Shown piece after piece: positions 26,762-39,273 of a DNA stretch of 64,000 nucleotides; position 1 is the first letter of the stretch; each line of letters starts with the position of its first letter. The notes under the pieces were generated by a model. That model searched no databases. It was not told the DNA's origin and saw only the letters and a list, made by a program, of their open reading frames with translations. Source of the DNA: Auanema rhodensis (taxonomy: Eukaryota; Nematoda; Chromadorea; Rhabditida; Rhabditidae); the NCBI GenBank assembly GCA_964057225.1, contig OZ059900.1:1870501-1934500 (forward strand), written 5' to 3'. The position numbers and the translations under genes are program-made.

Positions 26762-28847
26762 TTAACACCATATACTCACCGATTTTTGGTACAAAATCTG
26801 TAATACTCGTAAATTTTGATCATATTCGTTAAGATTTGAGAATCAAACATACAATACACAAAATCAGTCTATTTTTATGAGCTTGCACTGATATATATTC
26901 ATTTTGATCAAAAAAGGTCGAAAATAGAAAGAATTTTTGAAATTTCCGAGTTTTGAGTCTAATTTGGCTAAATCGCTCATATATATGATCAAAAGCATAG
27001 TTTTATTGTCTATGACAACAAAAGTCATCAATTAAATGCTAGTGATGTTTAAATACTGAATTTCGCTCAAATAGCATTACTACACTAAGTATGGTCGTTT
27101 TTATGCCTTTAACACCATATACTCACCGATTTTTGGTACAAAATCTGTAATACTCGTAAATTTTGATCATATTCGGTGAGATTCGAGAATCAAACACACA
27201 ATACACGAAATAAGTTTATTTTGACGAGTTTGCACTGGTATTTATTCATTTTGATCAAAAAAGGTCGAAAATAGAAAGAATTTTTGAATTTTCCGAGTTT
27301 TGAGTCCAATTGGGCTAAATCGCTCATATATATGATCAAAAGCATAGTTTTACTGTCTATGATAACAAAAGTCTTCAAATATACACTAATAATGTGTAAA
27401 TCACTGAATTTCACTCAAATAGCTTTACTACACTAAGTATGGTCGTTTTTATGCCTTTAACACCATATACTCACCGATTTTTGGTACAAAATCTGTAATA
27501 CTCGTAAATTTCGATCATATTCGTTAAGATTCGAGAATCAAACACACAATACACGAAATAAGTTCATTTTTACGAGTTTGCACTGATATTTATTCATTTT
27601 GATCAAAAAAGGTCGAAAATAGAAAGAATTTTTGAATTTTCCGAGTTTTGAGTCCAATTGGGCTAAATCGCTCATATATATGATCAAAAGCATAGTTTCA
27701 CTGTCTATGATAACAAAAGTCTTCAAATATACACTAGTAATGATTAAATCACTGAATTTCACTCAAATAGCATTACTACACTAAGTATGGTCGTTTTTAT
27801 GCCTTTAACACCATATACTCACCGATTTTTGGTACAAAATCTGTAATACTTGTAAATTTTGATCATATTTGTTAAGATTCGAGAATCAAACACATAATAC
27901 ACGAAATAAGTCTATTTTTACAAGTTTGCACTGATATTTATTCATTTTGATCAAAAAAAGGTCGAAAATAGAAAAAATTTTTGAAATTTCCGAGTTTTGA
28001 GTCCAATTTGGCTAAATCGCTCATATATAAAATCAAAAGCATAGTTTTATTGTCTATAACAACAAAAGTCATCAATTAAACGCTAGTGATAATTAAATAC
28101 TGATTTTCGCTCAAGTAGCATTACTACACTAAGTATGGTCGTTTTTATGCCTTTAACACCATATACTCACCGATTTTTGGTACAAAATCTGTAATACTCG
28201 TAAAATTTGATCATATTTGTTAAGATTTGAGAATCAAACACACAATACACAAAATCAGTCTATTTTTATGAGTTTACACTGATATATATTCATTTTCATC
28301 AAAAAAGGTCGAAAATAGAAAGAATTTTTGAATTTTCCGAGTTTTGAGTCGAATTGGGCTAAATCGCTCATATATATGATCAAAAGCATAGTTTTACTGT
28401 CTATGATAACAAAAGTCTTCAAATATACACTAATAATGATTAAATCACTGAATTTCACTCAAATAGCATTACTACACTAAGTATGGTCGTTTTTATGCCT
28501 TTAACACCATATACTCACCGATTTTTGGTACAAAATCTGTAATACTTGTAAATTTTGATCATATTTGTTAAGATTCGAGAATCAAACACATAATACACAA
28601 AATAAGTCTATTTTTACAAGTTTGCACTGATATTTATTCATTTTGATCAAAAAAGGTCGAAAATAGAAAGAATTTTTGAAATTTCCGAGTTTTGAGTCCA
28701 ATTTGGCTAAATCGCTCATATATATGATCAAAAGCATAGTTTTATTGTCTATAACAACAAAAGTCATCAATTAAACGCTAGTGATGTTTAAATACTGAAT
28801 TTCGCTCAAATAGCATTACTACACTAAGTATGGTCGTTTTTATGCCT
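26762..28847. repeat. Six-monomer unit a-b-c'-d'-f2-h
   Basis: Monomers start at 26762, 27109, 27457, 27805, 28153 and 28501. The d' monomer at 27805 has ATATAAAATC, which removes a GATC, and GTGATAATTAAATAC. Class e' is missing between d' and f2. The same series, with d' carrying the same marks, lies at 44488-46573. Confidence 0.82.
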
Positions 28848-31281
28848 TTAACACCATATACTCACCGATTTTTGGTACAAAATCTGTAATACTCGTAAAT
28901 TTTGATCATATTCGTTAAGATTTGAGAATCAAACATACAATACACAAAATCAGTCTATTTTTATGAGCTTGCACTGATATATATTCATTTTGATCAAAAA
29001 AGGTCGAAAATAGAAAGAATTTTTGAAATTTCCGAGTTTTGAGTCTAATTTGGCTAAATCGCTCATATATATGATCAAAAGCATAGTTTTATTGTCTATG
29101 ACAACAAAAGTCATCAATTAAATGCTAGTGATGTTTAAATACTGAATTTCGCTCAAATAGCATTACTACACTAAGTATGGTCGTTTTTATGCCTTTAACA
29201 CCATATACTCACCGATTTTTGGTACAAAATCTGTAATACTCGTAAATTTTGATCATATTCGGTGAGATTCGAGAATCAAACACACAATACACGAAATAAG
29301 TTTATTTTGACGAGTTTGCACTGGTATTTATTCATTTTGATCAAAAAAGGTCGAAAATAGAAAGAATTTTTGAATTTTCCGAGTTTTGAGTCCAATTGGG
29401 CTAAATCGCTCATATATATGATCAAAAGCATAGTTTCACTGTCTATGATAACAAAAGTCTTCAAATATACACTAGTAATGATTAAATCACTGAATTTCAC
29501 TCAAATAGCTTTACTACACTAAGTATGGTCGTTTTTATGCCTTTAACACCATATACTCACCGATTTTTGGTACAAAATCTGTAATACTCGTAAATTTTGA
29601 TCATATCCGTTAAGATTCGAGAATCAAACACACAATACACGAAATAAGTTTATTTTTACGAGTTTGCACTGATATTTATTCATTTTGATCAAAAAAGGTC
29701 GAAAATAGAAAGAATTTTTGAAATTTACGAGTTTTGAGTCTAATTTGGCTAAATCGCTCATATATATGATCAAAAGCATAGTTTTACTGTCTATGATAAC
29801 AAAAGTCTTCAAATATACACTAATAATGATTGAATCACTGAATTTCACTCAAATAGCATTACTACACTAAGTATGGTCGTTTTTATGCCTTTAACACCAT
29901 ATACTCACCGATTTTTGGTACAAAATTTGTAATACTCGTAAATTTTGATCATATTCGTTAAGATTCGAGAATCAAACACACAATACACGAAATAAGTTTA
30001 TTTTTACGAGTTTGCACTGATATTTATTCATTTTGATCAAAAAAGGTCGAAAATAGAAAGAATTTTTGAATTTTCCGAGTTTTGAGTCCAATTGGGCTAA
30101 ATCGCTCATATATATGATCAAAAGCATAGTTTTACTGTCTATGATAACAAAAGTCTTCAAATATACACTAGTAATGATTAAATCACTGAATTTCACTCAA
30201 ATAGCTTTACTACACTAAGTATGGTCGTTTTTATGCCTTTAACACCATATACTCACCGATTTTTGGTACAAAATCTGTAATACTCGTAAATTTTGATCAT
30301 ATCCGTTAAGATTCGAGAATCAAACACACAATACACGAAATAAGTTTATTTTTACGAGTTTGCACTGATATTTATTCATTTTGATCAAAAAAGGTCGAAA
30401 ATAGAAAGAATTTTTGAATTTTCCGAGTTTTGAGTCCAATTGGGCTAAATCGCTCATATATATGATCAAAAGCATAGTTTCACTGTCTATGATAACAAAA
30501 GTCTTCAAATATACACTAGTAATGATTAAATCACTGAATTTCACTCAAATAGCATTACTACACTAAGTATGGTCGTTTTTATGCCTTTAACACCATATAC
30601 TCACCGATTTTTGGTACAAAATCTGTAATACTTGTAAATTTTGATCATATTCGTTAAGATTTGAGAATCAAACACATAATACACGAAATAAGTCTTTTTT
30701 TACAAGTTTGCACTGATATTTATTCATTTTGATCAAAAAAGGTCGAAAATAGAAAGAATTTTTGAATTTTCCGAGTTTTGAGTCGAATTGGGCTAAATCG
30801 CTCATATATATGATCAAAAGCATAGTTTTACTGTCTATGATAACAAAAGTCTTCAAATATACACTAATAATGATTAAATCACTGAATTTCACTCAAATAG
30901 CATTACTACACTAAGTATGGTCGTTTTTATGCCTTTAACACCATATACTCACCGATTTTTGGTACAAAATCTGTAATACTTGTAAATTTTGATCATATTT
31001 GTTAAGATTCGAGAATCAAACACATAATACACAAAATAAGTCTATTTTTACAAGTTTGCACTGATATTTATTCATTTTGATCAAAAAAGGTCGAAAATAG
31101 AAAGAATTTTTGAAATTTCCGAGTTTTGAGTCCAATTTGGCTAAATCGCTCATATATATGATCAAAAGCATAGTTTTATTGTCTATAACAACAAAAGTCA
31201 TCAATTAAACGCTAGTGATGTTTAAATACTGAATTTCGCTCAAATAGCATTACTACACTAAGTATGGTCGTTTTTATGCCT
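28848..31281. repeat. Heptamer copy 1: a-(b/c)-i-c-c-(j/f2)-h
   Basis: Monomers start at 28848, 29195, 29543, 29891, 30239, 30587 and 30935. Class i (29543) has CATATCCG, GAAATTTACGAG and GATTGAATCACTG. The monomer at 30587 is a hybrid: its left half has the AAGTCTTTTTTTAC mark of class j, its right half is f2. The unit repeats in tandem at 31282 with a period of 2434 bp. Confidence 0.87.
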
Positions 31282-33713
31282 TTAACACCATATACTCACC
31301 GATTTTTGGTACAAAATCTGTAATACTCGTAAATTTTGATCATATTCGTTAAGATTTGAGAATCAAACATACAATACACAAAATCAGTCTATTTTTATGA
31401 GCTTGCACTGATATATATTCATTTTGATCAAAAAAGGTCGAAAATAGAAAGAATTTTTGAAATTTCCGAGTTTTGAGTCTAATTTGGCTAAATCGCTCAT
31501 ATATATGATCAAAAGCATAGTTTTATTGTCTATGACAACAAAAGTCATCAATTAAATGCTAGTGATGTTTAAATACTGAATTTCGCTCAAATAGCATTAC
31601 TACACTAAGTATGGTCGTTTTTATGCCTTTAACACCATATACTCACCGATTTTTGGTACAAAATCTGTAATACTCGTAAATTTTGATCATATTCGGTGAG
31701 ATTCGAGAATCAAACACACAATACACGAAATAAGTTTATTTTGACGAGTTTGCACTGGTATTTATTCATTTTGATCAAAAAAGGTCGAAAATAGAAAGAA
31801 TTTTTGAATTTTCCGAGTTTTGAGTCCAATTGGGCTAAATCGCTCATATATATGATCAAAAGCATAGTTTCACTGTCTATGATAACAAAAGTCTTCAAAT
31901 ATACACTAGTAATGATTAAATCACTGAATTTCACTCAAATAGCTTTACTACACTAAGTATGGTCGTTTTTATGCCTTTAACACCATATACTCACCGATTT
32001 TTGGTACAAAATCTGTAATACTCGTAAATTTTGATCATATCCGTTAAGATTCGAGAATCAAACACACAATACACGAAATAAGTTTATTTTTACGAGTTTG
32101 CACTGATATTTATTCATTTTGATCAAAAAAGGTCGAAAATAGAAAGAATTTTTGAAATTTACGAGTTTTGAGTCTAATTTGGCTAAATCGCTCATATATA
32201 TGATCAAAAGCATAGTTTTACTGTCTATGATAACAAAAGTCTTCAAATATACACTAATAATGATTGAATCACTGAATTTCACTCAAATAGCATTACTACA
32301 CTAAGTATGGTCGTTTTTATGCCTTTAACACCATATACTCACCGATTTTTGGTACAAAATTTGTAATACTCGTAAATTTTGATCATATTCGTTAAGATTC
32401 GAGAATCAAACACACAATACACGAAATAAGTTTATTTTTACGAGTTTGCACTGATATTTATTCATTTTGATCAAAAAAGGTCGAAAATAGAAAGAATTTT
32501 TGAATTTTCCGAGTTTTGAGTCCAATTGGGCTAAATCGCTCATATATATGATCAAAAGCATAGTTTTACTGTCTATGATAACAAAAGTCTTCAAATATAC
32601 ACTAGTAATGATTAAATCACTGAATTTCACTCAAATAGCTTTACTACACTAAGTATGGTCGTTTTTATGCCTTTAACACCATATACTCACCGATTTTTGG
32701 TACAAAATCTGTAATACTCGTAAATTTTGATCATATCCGTTAAGATTCGAGAATCAAACACACAATACACGAAATAAGTTTATTTTTACGAGTTTGCACT
32801 GATATTTATTCATTTTGATCAAAAAAGGTCGAAAATAGAAAGAATTTTTGAATTTTCCGAGTTTTGAGTCCAATTGGGCTAAATCGCTCATATATATGAT
32901 CAAAAGCATAGTTTCACTGTCTATGATAACAAAAGTCTTCAAATATACACTAGTAATGATTAAATCACTGAATTTCACTCAAATAGCATTACTACACTAA
33001 GTATGGTCGTTTTTATGCCTTTAACACCATATACTCACCGATTTTTGGTACAAAATCTGTAATACTTGTAAATTTTGATCATATTCGTTAAGATTTGAGA
33101 ATCAAACACATAATACACGAAATAAGTCTTTTTTTACAAGTTTGCACTGATATTTATTCATTTTGATCAAAAAAGGTCGAAAATAGAAAGAATTTTTGAA
33201 ATTTCCGAGTTTTGAGTCCAATTTGGCTAAATCGCTCATATATATGATCAAAAGCATAGTTCTATTGTCTATAACAACAAAAGTCTTTAATTAAACGCTA
33301 GTGATGTTTTAATACTGAATTTTGCTCAAATAGCATTACTACACTAAGTATGGTCGTTTTTATGCCTTTAACACCATATACTCACCGACTTTGGTACAAA
33401 ATCTGTAATACTTGTAAATTTTGATCATATTCGTTAAGATTTGAGAATCAAACACACAATACACAAAATCAGTCAATTTTTATGAGCTTGCACTGATATA
33501 TATTCATTTTGATCAAAAAAGGTCGAAAATAGAAAGAATTTTTGAAATTTCCGAGTTTTGAGTCCAATTTGGCTAAATCGCTCATATATATGATCAAAAG
33601 CATAGTTCTATTGTCTATAACAACAAAAGTCTTTAATTAAACGCTAGTGATGTTTTAATACTGAATTTTGCTCAAATAGCATTACTACACTAAGTATGGT
33701 CGTTTTTATGCCT
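31282..33713. repeat. Heptamer copy 2: a-(b/c)-i-c-c-j-k
   Basis: Monomers start at 31282, 31629, 31977, 32325, 32673, 33021 and 33368. The first five match heptamer copy 1. Class j (33021) and k (33368) share a distinct right part with GTTCTATTGTC, GTCTTTAATTAAACG, GTTTTAATAC and ATTTTGCTC. The k monomer at 33368 is 346 bp because of GACTTTGGTAC where others have GATTTTTGGTAC. Confidence 0.87.
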
Positions 33714-34060
33714 TTAACACCATATACTCACCGATTTTTGGTACAAAATCTGTAATACTTGTAAATTTTGATCATATTCGTTAAGATTCGAAAATCAAAC
33801 ACACAATACACGAAATAAGTTTATTTTTACAAGTTTGCACTGATATTTATTCATTTTGATCAAAAAAGGTCGAAAATAGAAAGAATTTTTGAAATTTCCG
33901 AGTTTTGAGTCTAATTTGGCTAAATCGCTCATATATATGATCAAAAGCATAGTTTTATTGTCTATGACAACAAAAGTCATCAATTAAACGCTAGTGATGT
34001 TTAAATACTGAATTTCGCTCAAATAGCATTACTACACTAAGTATGGTCGTTTTTATGCCT
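33714..34060. repeat. Single l-class monomer before the hexamers
   Basis: An L2-M1-R1 monomer with GATTCGAAAATC and TTTTTACAAG on the left and GTCTAATTTGGC with CTATGACAAC on the right. Class l is the main component of the following hexamers and occurs again at 49007, 55610, 56998 and 63253. Confidence 0.8.
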
Positions 34061-36145
34061 TTAACACCATATACTCACCGATTTTTGGTACAAAATCTGT
34101 AATACTCGTAAATTTTGATCATATTCGTTAAGATTTGAGAATCAAACATACAATACACAAAATCAGTCTATTTTTATGAGCTTGCACTGATATATATTCA
34201 TTTTGATCAAAAAAGGTCGAAAATAGAAAGAATTTTTGAAATTTACGAGTTTTGAGTCTAATTTGGCTAAATCGCTCATATATATGATCAGAAGCATAGT
34301 TTTATTGTCTATGACAACGAAAGTCATTAATTAAACACTAATGATGTTTAAATAACTAAATTTCGCTCAAATAGCATTACTACACTAAGTATGGTCGTTT
34401 TTATGCCTTTAACACCATATACTCACCGATTTTTGGTACAAAATCTGTAATACTCGTAAATTTTGATCATATTCGTTAAGATTTGAGAATCAAACATACA
34501 ATACACAAAATCAGTCTATTTTTATGAGCTTGCACTGATATATATTCATTTTGATCAAAAAAGGTCGAAAATAGAAAGAATTTTTGAATTTTCCGAGTTT
34601 TGAGTCCAATTGGGCTAAATCGCTCATATATATGATCAAAAGCATAGTTTTACTGTCTATGATAACAAAAGTCTTCAAATATACACTAATAATGATTAAA
34701 TCACTGAATTTCACTCAAATAGCATTACTACACTAAGTATGGTCGTTTTTATGCCTTTAACACCATATACTCACCGATTTTTGGTACAAAATCTGTGATA
34801 CTCGTAAATTTTGATCATATTCGTTAAGATTCGAAAATCAAACACACAATACACGAAATAAGTTTATTTTTACAAGTTTGCACTGATATTTATTCATTTT
34901 GATCAAAAAAGGTCGAAAATAGAAAGAATTTTTGAAATTTCCGAGTTTTGAGTCTAATTTGGCTAAATCGCTCATATATATGATCAAAAGCATAGTTTTA
35001 TTGTCTATGACAACAAAAGTCATCAATTAAACGCTAGTGATGTTTAAATACTGAATTTCGCTCAAATAGCATTACTACACTAAGTATGGTCGTTTTTATG
35101 CCTTTAACACCATATACTCACCGATTTTTGGTACAAAATCTGTAATACTTGTAAATTTTGATCATATTCGTTAAGATTCGAAAATCAAACACACAATACA
35201 CGAAATAAGTTTATTTTTACAAGTTTGCACTGATATTTATTCATTTTGATCAAAAAAGGTCGAAAATAGAAAGAATTTTTGAAATTTCCGAGTTTTGAGT
35301 CTAATTTGGCTAAATCGCTCATATATATGATCAAAAGCATAGTTTTATTGTCTATGACAACAAAAGTCATCAATTAAACGCTAGTGATGTTTAAATACTG
35401 AATTTCGCTCAAATAGCATTACTACACTAAGTATGGTCGTTTTTATGCCTTTAACACCATATACTCACCGATTTTTGGTACAAAATCTGTAATACTCGTA
35501 AATTTTGATCATATTCGTTAAGATTTGAGAATCAAACATACAATACACAAAATCAGTCTATTTTTATGAGCTTGCACTGATATATATTCATTTTGATCAA
35601 AAAAGGTCGAAAATAGAAAGAATTTTTGAAATTTACGAGTTTTGAGTCTAATTTGGCTAAATCGCTCATATATATGATCAGAAGCATAGTTTTATTGTCT
35701 ATGACAACGAAAGTCATTAATTAAACGCTAATGATGTTTAAATAACTAAATTTCGCTCAAATAGCATTACTACACTAAGTATGGTCGTTTTTATGCCTTT
35801 AACACCATATACTCACCGATTTTTGGTACAAAATCTGTAATACTTGTAAATTTTGATCATATTCGTTAAGATTCGAAAATCAAACACACAATACACGAAA
35901 TAAGTTTATTTTTACAAGTTTGCACTGATATTTATTCATTTTGATCAAAAAAGGTCGAAAATAGAAAGAATTTTTGAAATTTCCGAGTTTTGAGTCTAAT
36001 TTGGCTAAATCGCTCATATATATGATCAAAAGCATAGTTTTATTGTCTATGACAACAAAAGTCATCAATTAAACGCTAGTGATGTTTAAATACTGAATTT
36101 CGCTCAAATAGCATTACTACACTAAGTATGGTCGTTTTTATGCCT
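34061..36145. repeat. Hexamer copy 1: m-n-l'-l-m-l
   Basis: Monomers start at 34061, 34409, 34757, 35104, 35451 and 35799. Class m has GAAATTTACGAG, GATCAGAAGC, ACAACGAAAGTCATTAATT and AAATAACTAAATTTCG. Class n (34409) is L1-M2-R2. Class l' has CTGTGATACTCG. The unit recurs 2085 bp downstream. The m monomer at 35451 keeps AAACGCTAATG where other m copies have AAACACTAATG. Confidence 0.86.
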
Positions 36146-38230
36146 TTAACACCATATACTCACCGATTTTTGGTACAAAATCTGTAATACTCGTAAATTT
36201 TGATCATATTCGTTAAGATTTGAGAATCAAACATACAATACACAAAATCAGTCTATTTTTATGAGCTTGCACTGATATATATTCATTTTGATCAAAAAAG
36301 GTCGAAAATAGAAAGAATTTTTGAAATTTACGAGTTTTGAGTCTAATTTGGCTAAATCGCTCATATATATGATCAGAAGCATAGTTTTATTGTCTATGAC
36401 AACGAAAGTCATTAATTAAACACTAATGATGTTTAAATAACTAAATTTCGCTCAAATAGCATTACTACACTAAGTATGGTCGTTTTTATGCCTTTAACAC
36501 CATATACTCACCGATTTTTGGTACAAAATCTGTAATACTCGTAAATTTTGATCATATTCGTTAAGATTTGAGAATCAAACATACAATACACAAAATCAGT
36601 CTATTTTTATGAGCTTGCACTGATATATATTCATTTTGATCAAAAAAGGTCGAAAATAGAAAGAATTTTTGAATTTTCCGAGTTTTGAGTCCAATTGGGC
36701 TAAATCGCTCATATATATGATCAAAAGCATAGTTTTACTGTCTATGATAACAAAAGTCTTCAAATATACACTAATAATGATTAAATCACTGAATTTCACT
36801 CAAATAGCATTACTACACTAAGTATGGTCGTTTTTATGCCTTTAACACCATATACTCACCGATTTTTGGTACAAAATCTGTGATACTCGTAAATTTTGAT
36901 CATATTCGTTAAGATTCGAAAATCAAACACACAATACACGAAATAAGTTTATTTTTACAAGTTTGCACTGATATTTATTCATTTTGATCAAAAAAGGTCG
37001 AAAATAGAAAGAATTTTTGAAATTTCCGAGTTTTGAGTCTAATTTGGCTAAATCGCTCATATATATGATCAAAAGCATAGTTTTATTGTCTATGACAACA
37101 AAAGTCATCAATTAAACGCTAGTGATGTTTAAATACTGAATTTCGCTCAAATAGCATTACTACACTAAGTATGGTCGTTTTTATGCCTTTAACACCATAT
37201 ACTCACCGATTTTTGGTACAAAATCTGTAATACTTGTAAATTTTGATCATATTCGTTAAGATTCGAAAATCAAACACACAATACACGAAATAAGTTTATT
37301 TTTACAAGTTTGCACTGATATTTATTCATTTTGATCAAAAAAGGTCGAAAATAGAAAGAATTTTTGAAATTTCCGAGTTTTGAGTCTAATTTGGCTAAAT
37401 CGCTCATATATATGATCAAAAGCATAGTTTTATTGTCTATGACAACAAAAGTCATCAATTAAACGCTAGTGATGTTTAAATACTGAATTTCGCTCAAATA
37501 GCATTACTACACTAAGTATGGTCGTTTTTATGCCTTTAACACCATATACTCACCGATTTTTGGTACAAAATCTGTAATACTCGTAAATTTTGATCATATT
37601 CGTTAAGATTTGAGAATCAAACATACAATACACAAAATCAGTCTATTTTTATGAGCTTGCACTGATATATATTCATTTTGATCAAAAAAGGTCGAAAATA
37701 GAAAGAATTTTTGAAATTTACGAGTTTTGAGTCTAATTTGGCTAAATCGCTCATATATATGATCAGAAGCATAGTTTTATTGTCTATGACAACGAAAGTC
37801 ATTAATTAAACACTAATGATGTTTAAATAACTAAATTTCGCTCAAATAGCATTACTACACTAAGTATGGTCGTTTTTATGCCTTTAACACCATATACTCA
37901 CCGATTTTTGGTACAAAATCTGTAATACTCGTAAATTTTGATCATATTCGGTGAGATTCGAGAATCAAACACACAATACACGAAATAAGTTTATTTTGAC
38001 GAGTTTGCACTGATATTTATTCATTTTGATCAAAAAAGGTCGAAAATAGAAAGAATTTTTGAAATTTCCGAGTTTTGAGTCTAATTTGGCTAAATCGCTC
38101 ATATATATGATCAAAAGCATAGTTTTATTGTCTATGACAACAAAAGTCATCAATTAAACGCTAGTGATGTTTAAATACTGAATTTCGCTCAAATAGCATT
38201 ACTACACTAAGTATGGTCGTTTTTATGCCT
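36146..38230. repeat. Hexamer copy 2: m-n-l'-l-m-(b'/l)
   Basis: Monomers start at 36146, 36494, 36842, 37189, 37536 and 37884. The first five match hexamer copy 1 at a spacing of 2085 bp. The sixth differs: its left half has GGTGAG and TTTTGACGAG of a b-type monomer while its right half is l-type, so an exchange junction lies inside 37884-38230. Confidence 0.86.
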
Positions 38231-39273
38231 TTAACACCATATACTCACCGATTTTTGGTACAAAATCTGTAATACTCGTAAATTTTGATCATATTCGTTA
38301 AGATTTGAGAATCAAACATACAATACACAAAATCAGTCTATTTTTATGAGCTTGCACTGATATATATTCATTTTGATCAAAAAAGGTCGAAAATAGAAAG
38401 AATTTTTGAAATTTACGAGTTTTGAGTCTAATTTGGCTAAATCGCTCATATATATGATCAGAAGCATAGTTTTATTGTCTATGACAACGAAAGTCATTAA
38501 TTAAACACTAATGATGTTTAAATAACTAAATTTCGCTCAAATAGCATTACTACACTAAGTATGGTCGTTTTTATGCCTTTAACACCATATACTCACCGAT
38601 TTTTGGTACAAAATCTGTAATACTCGTAAATTTTGATCATATTCGGTGAGATTCGAGAATCAAACACACAATACACGAAATAAGTTTATTTTGACGAGTT
38701 TGCACTGATATTTATTCATTTTGATCAAAAAAGGTCGAAAATAGAAAGAATTTTTGAATTTTCCGAGTTTTGAGTCCAATTGGGCTAAATCGCTCATATA
38801 TATGATCAAAAGCATAGTTTTACTGTCTATGATAACAAAAGTCTTCAAATATACACTAATAATGTGTAAATCACTGAATTTCACTCAAATAGCTTTACTA
38901 CACTAAGTATGGTCGTTTTTATGCCTTTAACACCATATACTCAACGATTTTTGGTACAAAATCTGTAATACTCGTAAATTTTGATCATATTCGTTAAGAT
39001 TTGAGAATCAAACATACAATACACAAAATCAGTCTATTTTTATGAGCTTGCACTGATATATATTCATTTTGATCAAAAAAGGTCGAAAATAGAAAGAATT
39101 TTTGAAATTTCCGAGTTTTGAGTCTAATTTGGCTAAATCGCTCATATACATGATCAGAAGCATAGTTTTATTGTCTATGACAACAAAAGTCATCAATTAA
39201 ACGCTAGTGATGTTTAAATACTGATTTTCGCTCAAATAGCATTACTACACTAAGTATGGTCGTTTTTATGCCT
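38231..39273. repeat. Three monomers m-b'-o
   Basis: Monomers start at 38231, 38579 and 38927. Class b' is b with GCACTGATATTTATT instead of GCACTGGTATTTATT. Class o has CTCAACGATT in the invariant segment and CATATACATGATCAG. The same trio with the same marks is at 49354-50396, 11123 bp downstream. Confidence 0.83.

Noticed and set aside
33368-33713. The 346-bp monomer as an insertion or deletion scar of a mobile element
   Set aside because: The difference is one base within a T-run plus one substitution (GACTTTGG). There is no target-site duplication or remnant.
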